In this document: piece by piece, positions 47,874 to 55,933 of the stretch | Numbering within the stretch: position 1 is the first letter of the stretch | Layout: each line of letters starts with the position of its first letter | From: JAHRVQ01 sp963976815 | GTDB taxonomy: Bacteria; Pseudomonadota; Gammaproteobacteria; Pseudomonadales; Azotimanducaceae | NCBI GenBank assembly: GCA_963976815.1 | Contig: CAXBLU010000004.1 | Span: forward strand, 248,001-312,000 | Reading direction: 5' to 3' | Length of the DNA: 64,000 nucleotides | Made by a program: the position numbers and the translations under genes | Notes under the pieces: model-generated | The model's database searches: none | The model's input: only the letters and a program-made list of their open reading frames with translations | Told to the model about the DNA's origin: nothing

Positions 47874-48989
47874 TTATGCGGCGTGGTGAATGGCGTCGGC
47901 AGGATGATTCTGCCTATAGTATTGGCCAAATCGATTACTCAAAAAGCTCTCAAGGGCAATTTCTTCCTGACAAACAAACCCCTGATTTGGAATACTGCCG
48001 TTGCTAAGTAGATCTAATACCGCACAAATGCTCGCTGCGGTTGTAACTTGAATACCACTGTAGGCATGTCCGCCGATTGATTGACCATAAACTTTATTGG
48101 CATAGGTCTGTTGTATCAATTGGCCTTGCTTTCGGCCGCTGACCGTCACAAAAATCAGCACGACATCCTGCAGGGTTGCTGGAACTGCATTCTCAAAAAC
48201 GTCTTTAAGTAGGTCACGCCTATTTCGTAACTGCAGGTCATGTAATAGGGTTTTCATAATATCGCGATGGCCGGGATATCGAATGGTTTGATAACACAGA
48301 TTCTTGACTCGACCAGCTAACGTTTCCGCAAGGGTGCCGATACCGCCACTCGTGTTGAAGGACTCATAACTTATGCCATCCAGAGAAAAGTGTTCAAGAT
48401 GTTCAAGGGCCGGCACCGTGGTAAGCGCGCCATCCTTGATCGCAACACAGGGCTCACAATACTCATTAATAACGCCATCAGTGCTCCAGGTCAGGTTGTA
48501 GTTCAATGAATTACTCGGAAATTGCGGTAATGCCCCGACACACATCCTAATACTTTCCAACTCATCAAAGTCTTTTGCCAGATCGTTAGCGACAATCGAA
48601 ATAAAACCCGGTGCTAACCCACATTGAGGAATCATTGCGGTGGAAGCCTGGACTGAGAGTGCTTTGACGCAGGCGGTACTGGCAACATCTTCCGTCAGAT
48701 CCAGGTAGTGAACCTTCGCCTCTACCGCTGCCCTGGCAATTTTTTCCGTCATAAAATACGGTGTCGCGCTGAGTACAGCAAAGTGCCCTGCCAGTGTTTC
48801 GACAAGTCGGTCATGGTCCGACACATCAAGCAAACATTTGTCTAAGCCCTGCTCCTCTGTAATCCTTTTCAACTGGTCGGGGGACGCGTCAATTAACGTG
48901 ATCCGATAATCACCGCAACCGAGAAGGAAACGACATATCATCGTGCCAATTTTTCCGGCTCCCACCACTGCAATTTGTCTTCGCGCCAT
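47874..48989 (-). CDS. Saccharopine dehydrogenase-family oxidoreductase (candidate lysine 6-dehydrogenase)
   Basis: This is 371 residues with an N-terminal Rossmann loop QIAVVGAGKIGTMICRFL, then APGFISIVANDLAKDF and TWSTDGVINEY, as in saccharopine dehydrogenases. The length fits both glutamate-forming saccharopine dehydrogenases and lysine 6-dehydrogenases, which belong to the same family. Either would make aminoadipate semialdehyde for the adjacent ALDH7 enzyme. ATG 48989 (MARRQIAVV) is preferred to the TTG four codons upstream because a GGGTGAA site precedes it. It is divergent from the Lrp-type regulator. Confidence 0.8.
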   Translation of the reverse strand: MARRQIAVVGAGKIGTMICRFLLGCGDYRITLIDASPDQLKRITEEQGLDKCLLDVSDHDRLVETLAGHFAVLSATPYFMTEKIARAAVEAKVHYLDLTEDVASTACVKALSVQASTAMIPQCGLAPGFISIVANDLAKDFDELESIRMCVGALPQFPSNSLNYNLTWSTDGVINEYCEPCVAIKDGALTTVPALEHLEHFSLDGISYESFNTSGGIGTLAETLAGRVKNLCYQTIRYPGHRDIMKTLLHDLQLRNRRDLLKDVFENAVPATLQDVVLIFVTVSGRKQGQLIQQTYANKVYGQSIGGHAYSGIQVTTAASICAVLDLLSNGSIPNQGFVCQEEIALESFLSNRFGQYYRQNHPADAIHHAA

Positions 48990-49085
48990 ACTTTCACCCA
49001 ATCTTCCACCGTTGATTGATTAAGCATGACCCTCACTAATGTCAGTTTGTAGCTGCAGTATTAACGAATTTGCCCTACTATCCAT

Positions 49086-49117
49086 CATATTGATGAGAAA
49101 ATACCATATTTTGATGA
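49086..49117. promoter_or_regulatory. Possible Lrp-type operator repeats
   Basis: Two AT-rich direct repeats, CATATTGATGA (49086-49096) and CATATTTTGATGA (49105-49117), are spaced about two helical turns apart in the divergent region between the lysine genes and the Lrp-type regulator. Confidence 0.35.
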
Positions 49118-49275
49118 TATGGAGATTAAGCAGAATAAACACATAACCCATAGCCCATAGCCACAGTCTTGAGGACCGAGCCTACAGAACCACCGAGCAG
49201 AACAACCTTGAACAACAAATTTGAAAAACAAAATTGGAGAACAGACCTGGAGAACAACCCTGAAGAACTGCACAG

Positions 49276-49701
49276 ATGAATAGCGTGGACGAGAAGCTAC
49301 TCGCACTATTGCTAGAAAATGGCCGTGAAAGCACCTCCGCTTTGGCTCGAAAGCTCTCCATTTCCCGCTCTACCGTACAGTCAAAAATTAAACGCCTGGA
49401 GCAAACCGGTGTCATCCAAGGTTACTCGGCACAGCTCGGTGATGAGTACGCCAGCAAACTGGTGTCCGCCCATGTGTTAATCACCGTACATCAAAAGCAA
49501 ACTGCCCAGACAAATCTGAAGCTTATTGAGATACCTCAAATTACAGCCCTCTATGCGATTAGCGGCGACTATGATCTGATTGCGGTGGTGAGAACTGAAA
49601 CTACTGAACAACTCAGCCGTATCCTGGACAAAATCGGCAACCTCGACGGCGTTGAAAGAACCAACTCGTCCCTGATCCTTGAAACCAAGTTGCGTCGTTA
49701 G
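49276..49701 (+). CDS. Lrp/AsnC-family transcriptional regulator
   Basis: This 141-residue protein has an N-terminal helix-turn-helix (SALARKLSISRSTVQSKIKRL) and a C-terminal RAM ligand domain containing ALYAISGDYDLIAVVRTE. Lrp/AsnC proteins sense amino acids and often control a divergent gene. Here the divergent neighbours are a lysine or aminoadipate catabolic pair, so lysine-responsive control is likely (inference). The start ATG 49276 follows an adenine-rich region with imperfect short repeats (49199-49275). Confidence 0.92.
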   Translation: MNSVDEKLLALLLENGRESTSALARKLSISRSTVQSKIKRLEQTGVIQGYSAQLGDEYASKLVSAHVLITVHQKQTAQTNLKLIEIPQITALYAISGDYDLIAVVRTETTEQLSRILDKIGNLDGVERTNSSLILETKLRR

Positions 49702-49702
49702 C

Positions 49703-50563
49703 ATGCTCCAAGCCAATACCAGCAGCGTGCTAATGAGTGTTTATCATCGGGTAAGCCCCGAGGAACTTCACCAGTGTCTCGAAAGCCTAACGGCGCAATC
49801 CCGGCAACCGAGCCAGATTGTGATTGTCATCGATGGTCCAGTAGCAGCTGAGCTATCAACACTCCTAGAAGACTTTCAAAAGGCTAATCCTGAACAGGTT
49901 ACACTGGTGCCACTAGCAGAAAATGGTGGTCTTGTAGCGGCACTCAATGCGGGTATGAGCCATTGCTCCGGCGATTGGGTACTGCGTATGGACGCTGATG
50001 ATATTGCGCTACCCCAGAGATTTGAACTTCAGCTTGGATTGCTCGAGGCCGAGCCCAACATCGATGTGCTTGGCTCAGCGATGCTTGAGTTTGATTCTGA
50101 CCCCCGACACCCGGAGCGACTAAAACCCGTTCTGCAGAACCACGAGGAAATCACCCAGAACCTCGGCCTACGCAACCCGATCAATCATCCAACCGCTTGT
50201 ATCCGCAAGAGTCATCTAGAAAAGGTCGGTGGATACCCTGAACTACATTTGTTAGAGGACTATTTTCTCTGGGCCAAACTGTTGAACAACGGCGCGACTT
50301 TTAAGAATCTTGCAGAGCCGTTGTACCTGTTTCGGTTTGATGATCAAACTCTGGAGCGTCGGGGTGGTGCAAGCAATTTTTCAAATGAGGTATGGCTGAG
50401 GCACTGGATGTATAAAGAAAAACTGATCAACTTGCCTGTCCTGTGCCTTACCACTGCACTACAAATTGTATTGCGCTTTGCGCCGCTGTTCGTTCGACGC
50501 TTTTTGTGGCGGCGTAGTCGCAAGCCATATTCCAAGTCAATTCAATTAGCTGAAACAATTTAA
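49703..50563 (+). CDS. Family 2 glycosyltransferase
   Basis: This is 286 residues from ATG 49703, one base after the Lrp stop. The GT-A fold shows SSVLMSVYHR, IVIVIDGP, a nucleotide-sugar metal site MDADD in SGDWVLRMDADDIALP, and LEDYFLWAKL, which holds the catalytic acidic ED. The C-terminus (LPVLCLTTALQIVLRFAPLF) is hydrophobic and may be a membrane-associated helix. It transfers a sugar to an unknown acceptor in cell-surface glycan synthesis. No other glycan genes are adjacent. Confidence 0.87.
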   Translation: MLQANTSSVLMSVYHRVSPEELHQCLESLTAQSRQPSQIVIVIDGPVAAELSTLLEDFQKANPEQVTLVPLAENGGLVAALNAGMSHCSGDWVLRMDADDIALPQRFELQLGLLEAEPNIDVLGSAMLEFDSDPRHPERLKPVLQNHEEITQNLGLRNPINHPTACIRKSHLEKVGGYPELHLLEDYFLWAKLLNNGATFKNLAEPLYLFRFDDQTLERRGGASNFSNEVWLRHWMYKEKLINLPVLCLTTALQIVLRFAPLFVRRFLWRRSRKPYSKSIQLAETI

Positions 50564-50640
50564 AACTATTGGAATGACGGTTAACCACCTTCCGATTGAA
50601 TTGTTTACAATCAAAGCTCGCCAACCGTTACCAGGCTTAT

Positions 50641-52221
50641 ATGTTACCTATTGAATCCCAGGCACCAGCGTTCAACCTCGACACCAATCAAGGCGAGAGC
50701 AGAAGCTTCCCTGACGGTGAAACTGTGTTGATTTGTTTTATCAAAGAGGATTGCCCAACCTGCAAGCTTGTTGTGCCGATTCTGGAACAGTTGCACCTGA
50801 GCGGACTTCCAATGCTCGTACTCGGACAAACAAAAGACGGGAACAAACTGCTGATTGAACAGTTCAATTTGACCATGCCGATTCTCGACGACAGTAGCCT
50901 CAAGGTTTCATTCGCCTACGATATTGATACCGTGCCAACGGTTGTCCAAACCTCTACCGATGGAATAATCAGTGCAGAGCTGATTGGTTTTGTAAAAACA
51001 GAATGGCAGAACCTTCTCGGCCAGAATCTTCTCCCCCAAAATATGGACAACACATTTGATTGGGATGCCCTACCGGACTGGCGACCCGGCTGTGGTTCTC
51101 TATCTGTTGATCCGCTAATAGCAGATCGTTTGCAAGCCGAAGCGGAGAACAGTCCTTTGAGGGCGCGCAAAATTGACATTGCACCGGCGGATGATGAATT
51201 TGAGTTTATGTTCGATCAAGGCTTCAGCGACGGTTTACCTCTGGTACCGCCATCCCCGGAAAGAGTATTGAGAATGCTGGCGGGAACCAGCCGGGACTCC
51301 CAGGAAATTGTCGCCATTCTGCCGCCGAACCTGGCTGAAGCGACCGTGGAGAAAGTTGCAATCAATGCGGTGATGGCGGGTTGCAAGCCAGAATACTTCC
51401 CGGTGGTGCTAGCGGCGCTGGAAGCTGCCTGTACCGATGAATTTAATGCCCACGGCGTGATGTCGACCACCATGGGTGCAAGCCCGGTCATGGTAGTGAA
51501 CGGCCCCATTCGCAATCGTATCGGTATGAACGCCACTCTGGGCGCGTTGGGCCAGGGAAACAGAGCAAATGCGACGATTGGTCGTGCGGTAAGGTTAGCG
51601 CTGCGAAACATGGGCGGTGCAAAACCCGGCGGTACTGAGCGATCCACATTGGGCAACCCTATGAAGTTCACCATGTGTTTTGCGGAATCCGAAGAACGTA
51701 GCGAGTGGGACCCCCTCCATGTGGAACGCGGCTTTGACCCCTCGGATTCAGTGGTCACACTATTCGGTATGACCAGCGGACCGGTTCTGATTGTGGACCA
51801 AACCTCCGTCGGCAGTGAACAGTTGGCCCGCAGCATGGCGATGTCGCTGCAAAACGTGCATCACCCTAAAGCCTATATGGCTAGTGATACATTACTGGTG
51901 GTTTGCCCTGAGCATCTTGATACTCTACAGCGGGACGGCCATATGTCGAAGGCAGAGCTTCGCCGCGTGATCCAAGCGTCTTTGGCCCAGCCCCTCAAGC
52001 AGTTGGTTCAGAATGATGCTTCAGGGGTTGGCGTAGCAGCCGCCACATTAGATAAGATGGACGAAGCTCGACAGAACAAGCTTGTCACCAAGTTTCCTAA
52101 GGATGAAGACATTCACATAGTGGTTGCAGGTTCAGATGCCGGCAAGTTCTCCGGCGCCTTTCATGGTTGGGCAACTGGACCAATAGGTACAATTTCAGTT
52201 TCACGCAAGATTGAGGAGTAA
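50641..52221 (+). CDS. Thioredoxin-fold protein with large uncharacterised C-terminal domain, partner of the UGSC selenoprotein
   Basis: This is 526 residues from ATG 50641; an in-frame TTG at 50596 would add 15 residues without reason. Residues 1-140 are a thioredoxin/TlpA-like domain (APAFNLDTNQGE, LICFIKEDCPTCKL) with redox motif C38-P-T-C41 and the cis-proline region DIDTVPTVV. Residues about 183-526 form a separate alpha-beta domain I cannot name, with MAGCKPEYFPVVLAALEAA near 244, STTMGASPVMVVNGP, ALGQGNRANATIGRA and GKFSGAFHGWATGPIG. No signal peptide is present, so it should be cytoplasmic. The selenoprotein starts 3 nt after its stop, so both are surely co-transcribed. The two proteins probably act as one redox system; the substrate is unknown. 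Confidence 0.75.
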   Translation: MLPIESQAPAFNLDTNQGESRSFPDGETVLICFIKEDCPTCKLVVPILEQLHLSGLPMLVLGQTKDGNKLLIEQFNLTMPILDDSSLKVSFAYDIDTVPTVVQTSTDGIISAELIGFVKTEWQNLLGQNLLPQNMDNTFDWDALPDWRPGCGSLSVDPLIADRLQAEAENSPLRARKIDIAPADDEFEFMFDQGFSDGLPLVPPSPERVLRMLAGTSRDSQEIVAILPPNLAEATVEKVAINAVMAGCKPEYFPVVLAALEAACTDEFNAHGVMSTTMGASPVMVVNGPIRNRIGMNATLGALGQGNRANATIGRAVRLALRNMGGAKPGGTERSTLGNPMKFTMCFAESEERSEWDPLHVERGFDPSDSVVTLFGMTSGPVLIVDQTSVGSEQLARSMAMSLQNVHHPKAYMASDTLLVVCPEHLDTLQRDGHMSKAELRRVIQASLAQPLKQLVQNDASGVGVAAATLDKMDEARQNKLVTKFPKDEDIHIVVAGSDAGKFSGAFHGWATGPIGTISVSRKIEE

Positions 52222-52224
52222 AGT

Positions 52225-52755
52225 ATGAGCACCATTCTTGACCCCACTGACGAACGAGTACCCGTCGCTCGCCAGATCACACCAAGACCGACAGCCATCA
52301 CCGGCAACGTCGCCTTGCTCGATATTTCAAAACCCCGCGGCAATGTGTTGTTAGATCAATTTGAACTCCGGCTAAAAGAGCGTTTGCCCGGGGTTAATTT
52401 CAATCGTTATTCGAAACCAACCTTTACCAAGCCCGCCCCTGACGATTTGCGACAGGAAATTCGGCAACGAAACGACTTTGTCATAGAAGCCCTCGCCGAT
52501 TGAGGCTCCTGTACCACGTGCAGTTTGCACGATACGGTATGGTTCGAAATCAACGGAATTCCTGCAGTCTCAGTGGCGTCGGAAGAGTTTGTCGACGCTG
52601 CAGAAACCCAGGCTAAAGCGTTGGGCATGGTGGATGCGGAACGCGTGTTTGTGAAGCATCCGATTCAGGACGCCACCGATGAACAAATGCGCATCAAGGC
52701 AGACGACATCATTGATCAGGTCATTAAAGCCTTAACGGCAACAGAAACAATATAG
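52225..52755 (+). CDS. UGSC-family selenoprotein (TGA 52501-52503 read as selenocysteine)
   Basis: The frame 52225-52755 is interrupted only by TGA at codon 93. Reading it as selenocysteine gives 176 residues with U93-G-S-C96-T-T-C99, followed without a break by SLHDTVWFEINGIPAVSVAS and EEFVDAAE. U-G-S-C is the defining motif of the UGSC family, first reported as a selenoprotein group in marine metagenomes. A SECIS-like hairpin lies at the right distance. ATG 52225 has GAGGAG upstream and lies 3 nt after the thioredoxin-domain gene. Without recoding, the frame would be seen as a 92-residue protein and a 76-residue remnant. Family members with C-G-S-C exist. The U-x-x-C pair suggests thiol/selenol redox chemistry. 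The substrate is unknown. The genome must also encode SelA, SelB, SelC and SelD. Confidence 0.88.
52504..52531 (+). other. Bacterial SECIS-like hairpin
   Basis: CGTGCA (52517-52522) pairs perfectly with TGCACG (52526-52531) around the loop GTT, or as a 5-bp stem with loop AGTTT. The loop begins 19 nt after the TGA. Known bacterial SECIS elements need a short stem 16-37 nt downstream and a G in the first loop positions; both hold. The upper stem-loop resembles that of E. coli fdhF (GCAGGUCUGC) in having G-U in the loop between GCA and UGC. Confidence 0.8.
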
Positions 52756-52784
52756 GCAGCCGCAATAAAAAGCTCCCATGGCTA

Positions 52785-54191
52785 TCAGGCAAACAGCTGG
52801 GCCAGATGCGAGTTTAGCATCTGGCCTTTTGGATCTAACTCTTTTTGCATGCTGACAAAATCTTTTAGCCGCGGATATAACCCATTCAGTTCATCAAAAC
52901 CTAGAAAGTGTACTTTCCCCCAGTGGGGTCGACCGCCGTACTTGAGGAAGATTTTTTCGATACGATGGAAGTAGGGCTTGTAGTCGAACCCTGCGGACCG
53001 ATGAATCGAGATTGAAGCCCTGGGACCACCGTTAAACATACTTAACCAGCTGTCGTCCTCGGCAACCGTTCGATATTCAAGGGGAAATACGACATCAAGA
53101 GACTCATCCCGAATCACCTGCAGCACCTCCTGAACACAATCTAGTCCATCGTCAATTGGCACGGAATACTCCATCTCATTAAATCGATCATTCCGAACAT
53201 TGGTTAACGCCTGATGGGACGTCTGAACACTTGTGGTTTTAGGCAGCTCTTTTAGAAGGTAATCAAACAAATAGGATCGCATCTTCACCGGCACACGATT
53301 GAGTAGTGCAAAAAGGTCACCTGCATCTTCCTCTGGTTCTGGCGCCAGTTCTGTTTCAGTTGTTTCTTGATGGGCAATCACCAGGGAGTAATCCGCATGG
53401 GGAAACGGCATAAATTCGTAATGCTCGTACTCTTGATCCCGGGCCTTAAACGTTGCAATAACATCTTCGGTGGGCTCAACCCAGGTTTTGGTTTTAAGCC
53501 GAAACGGCGCACGATTTTGAAACCCTATCCGTGTCACCACACCCAGCGCACCCAGACTGACTCGTGCCGCTAAAAACCGGTCCTCATCGGATTTTCGATC
53601 CAGGTCAATCATTTCCCCGCCCGGCGTGACCAGCCGAATAGAATTCACGTAACGGGACAGTGAGCCAAAGGACGAGCCTGTACCGTGTGTAGAAGTAGAG
53701 ATTGCACCCGCGAGGGTTTGCCGATCGATATCCGGTAAGTTGAACATTGCCTGACCGACGTTTTCCAGCAGAGGCCCGGCGTTCCCCAGCCGAGTACCCG
53801 CAGCCAAAGTCGCCGTCATATTGTCCGAATTATGGTCGAGTAAACCCGCTAGCTTATCTAGAACCATCAGATGACCATTTGTTGGCACTAAAGCGGAGAA
53901 AGAATGCCCCGCACCGACCGGGCGTATCTGACCCTCCAGCGTCAACATGAGTTCAATCAACTCTGATTCTGAACCGGGAGCCATTCTCGAAATCGGATCT
54001 GACTGTAGAGCGCCGGACCAGTTTACCCATCTGTTGCTGACCGAAGGGACAGCCGCTATAGCCTGACGACCACCTAATGTGGAAAGGATCGGGGCGAGTA
54101 ACGTCCCCAACAAAAACTTGCGTCGATTGATCGAGCCTTTGATGGCAGCGCTTTTAGTCAGAGAGGCTTGGCTCAGAGTACCTTTTTTCAT
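52785..54191 (-). CDS. Tat-exported FAD-dependent aldonolactone oxidase-like protein
   Basis: This is 468 residues. The N-terminus has a twin-arginine signal (INRRKFLLGTLLAPIL, R23-R24), so the protein is exported folded. The FAD domain carries RPVGAGHSFSAL, where the histidine is the usual covalent flavin site in this family, and GAISTSTHGTGSSFGSLS. The C-terminal HWGKVHFLGFDELNGLYPR matches sugar-lactone oxidases such as L-gulonolactone and D-arabinonolactone oxidase. The start overlaps the cytochrome c stop (ATGA), so they are coupled. The cytochrome may accept electrons from the flavin instead of O2. The substrate is unknown. Confidence 0.85.
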   Translation of the reverse strand: MKKGTLSQASLTKSAAIKGSINRRKFLLGTLLAPILSTLGGRQAIAAVPSVSNRWVNWSGALQSDPISRMAPGSESELIELMLTLEGQIRPVGAGHSFSALVPTNGHLMVLDKLAGLLDHNSDNMTATLAAGTRLGNAGPLLENVGQAMFNLPDIDRQTLAGAISTSTHGTGSSFGSLSRYVNSIRLVTPGGEMIDLDRKSDEDRFLAARVSLGALGVVTRIGFQNRAPFRLKTKTWVEPTEDVIATFKARDQEYEHYEFMPFPHADYSLVIAHQETTETELAPEPEEDAGDLFALLNRVPVKMRSYLFDYLLKELPKTTSVQTSHQALTNVRNDRFNEMEYSVPIDDGLDCVQEVLQVIRDESLDVVFPLEYRTVAEDDSWLSMFNGGPRASISIHRSAGFDYKPYFHRIEKIFLKYGGRPHWGKVHFLGFDELNGLYPRLKDFVSMQKELDPKGQMLNSHLAQLFA

Positions 54192-54502
54192 GGTGATACC
54201 CCCGCCATAAATTTTGTCAGAATAAGAAAATCCTGCTCCGTGCAGTCCATACAATATCCAAGGGGAGGCATGCGACCAAAACCTTCAACCGTGTGTCGCA
54301 GTATTGCCTCGTTCGATTGAGCCAGTCGCGGCTGCCATGCTTCTACATCCCCAACTCGAGGCGCTCCGCCGTTGCCATCAACGTGGCAAAGGGCACAGCT
54401 GCGCTGCCACTTTTCCATTGCTATCTGTTGATCTGAGTCGGTACTGGTAGGGAACTGAACGGATTCATTACCGCAGCTAGAAGCCAGTACCACCATGGCC
54501 AA
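54188..54502 (-). CDS. Lipoprotein c-type cytochrome
   Basis: This is about 104 residues. A lipobox-like LASSC near the N-terminus suggests lipid anchoring; one heme site, CALCH, lies near residue 37, followed by a likely axial methionine in GRMPPLGYC and CMDC. It is a class I-like monoheme cytochrome of the periplasm. The start is uncertain: TTG 54502 and ATG 54496 give too short a signal, and the open frame upstream (VNNIKTTIPILLAMVV) would form a proper signal but lacks a standard start codon. It is upstream of, and overlaps by 4 nt, the FAD oxidase. Confidence 0.75.
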   Translation of the reverse strand: MAMVVLASSCGNESVQFPTSTDSDQQIAMEKWQRSCALCHVDGNGGAPRVGDVEAWQPRLAQSNEAILRHTVEGFGRMPPLGYCMDCTEQDFLILTKFMAGVSP

Positions 54503-54640
54503 GAGTATTGGGATTGTCGTTTTAATGTTATTAACCTGAGGTCGAAGAAGAGCAGTGGAAAGGATGACATTTACTTACTGGTTTGCCAAACCGTTGATTT
54601 AGTGATTAATTGGGTACCTCGGATGATCCAGGACACAGCT

Positions 54641-55879
54641 ATGAGCGAAGTCTTCACCACCCCAATCGATCAGATGGATGTCAGCAGGCCAGAGATTTAC
54701 CAAAATGACAACTGGCACGAATGGTTTGCCCGGCTCAGGAAGGAAGATCCCGTCCACTATTGCGCCGATAGCGCCAACGGCGCGTACTGGTCCATCACGC
54801 GACACGCTGATATTAAAATTGTCGACACCAATCACGAAGTTTTTTCATCCGAGGTCGGAGGTATCGCCATTCCTGATGCCGTGGAGGGCGACGAGGACCA
54901 GGTCCCAATCGAAAACTTTATTGCGATGGACCCGCCAGGCCACGACCATCACCGGATGACCGTAGCGCCTTCGGTTGCGCCGAGTAATCTCGCCAATATG
55001 GAGCCCTTAATCCGCGAGCGAGTTGTCGACATCCTGGATAATTTGCCCGTCGGAAAAACCTTCAATTGGGTAGACCAGGTATCGATTGAACTAACAGCTC
55101 GGATGCTAGCAACCCTATTCGACTTCCCCTACGAGGAGCGCCGCAAACTGGTCCACTGGTCCGACATCACGACCAATGTACCGCAACTCACCGGCATTGA
55201 AGTTGACCTGGCGGAACGTCGGCAAGAGCTCGAGCAATGTGCGATTGCATTCTTCCAACTCTGGCAGGAAAGAGCTGCGAGTGAACCCAAATTTGACCTG
55301 ATTTCAATGCTCGCCCACGGCAAAGACACCAAAGACATGATTCAGAATCCGCTACTATTTCTCGGCAATATTTTGCTCTTGATTGTCGGCGGCAATGATA
55401 CAACCCGAAATAGCATCAGCGGTGGCGTCATCGCCCTGAATGAAAACCCGCTCCAGTATCAAAAACTTCGAGACAATCCCGGTTTGATTCCGAACATGGT
55501 GGCAGAGATGGTGCGTTGGCAAACCCCAGTTATCCATATGCGCCGGACCGCGGTTCAAGATTTTGAACTGGGCGGAAAGTTAATCAAATCCGGAGACAAG
55601 GTCGTGATGTGGTATCTCTCGGGCAACCGGGATGAAACTGTTTTCGAGGATGCGGACAAACTGATTATCGACCGTCCAAACGCCCGGGCTCATGTCGCGT
55701 TCGGCTTTGGCATCCATCGCTGCATGGGTAATCGGCTGGCTGAAATGCAACTGCGGATACTTTGGGAAGAGATTCAAAAACGCTTTCACAAAATCGAACT
55801 GGTCGGCCCCGTTGGGCGTGTGCCGAATAACTTTATCCGGGGTATTTCTGAAGTCCCTGTAAAATTGCATCCGCTATAA
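54641..55879 (+). CDS. Cytochrome P450, CYP153 family (second copy)
   Basis: This is 412 residues with the I-helix LIVGGNDTTRNSISGG and the heme loop FGFGIHRCMGNRLAEMQLR, thiolate C361. It is closely similar to the P450 at 12336-13652 but lacks about 25 N-terminal residues and has a different central region, so the two are diverged paralogues rather than a fresh copy. CYP153 enzymes hydroxylate terminal carbons of alkanes and fatty acids. No ferredoxin or reductase is adjacent. ATG 54641 is chosen, with AGGA upstream; ATG 54623 is possible. It is divergent from the cytochrome c gene. Confidence 0.9.
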   Translation: MSEVFTTPIDQMDVSRPEIYQNDNWHEWFARLRKEDPVHYCADSANGAYWSITRHADIKIVDTNHEVFSSEVGGIAIPDAVEGDEDQVPIENFIAMDPPGHDHHRMTVAPSVAPSNLANMEPLIRERVVDILDNLPVGKTFNWVDQVSIELTARMLATLFDFPYEERRKLVHWSDITTNVPQLTGIEVDLAERRQELEQCAIAFFQLWQERAASEPKFDLISMLAHGKDTKDMIQNPLLFLGNILLLIVGGNDTTRNSISGGVIALNENPLQYQKLRDNPGLIPNMVAEMVRWQTPVIHMRRTAVQDFELGGKLIKSGDKVVMWYLSGNRDETVFEDADKLIIDRPNARAHVAFGFGIHRCMGNRLAEMQLRILWEEIQKRFHKIELVGPVGRVPNNFIRGISEVPVKLHPL

Positions 55880-55933
55880 AAATACTGGCTAGCGGGTGGC
55901 ATCCGACACGCACCCGCGGCATTCGCTTGCACC

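Noticed and set aside
52504..52755. Fragment after the TGA as an independent small gene starting at TTG 52525, and the upstream part as a truncated pseudogene
   Set aside because: It has no ribosome site, the frame is continuous with the upstream part, and the U-G-S-C motif plus hairpin explain the TGA.
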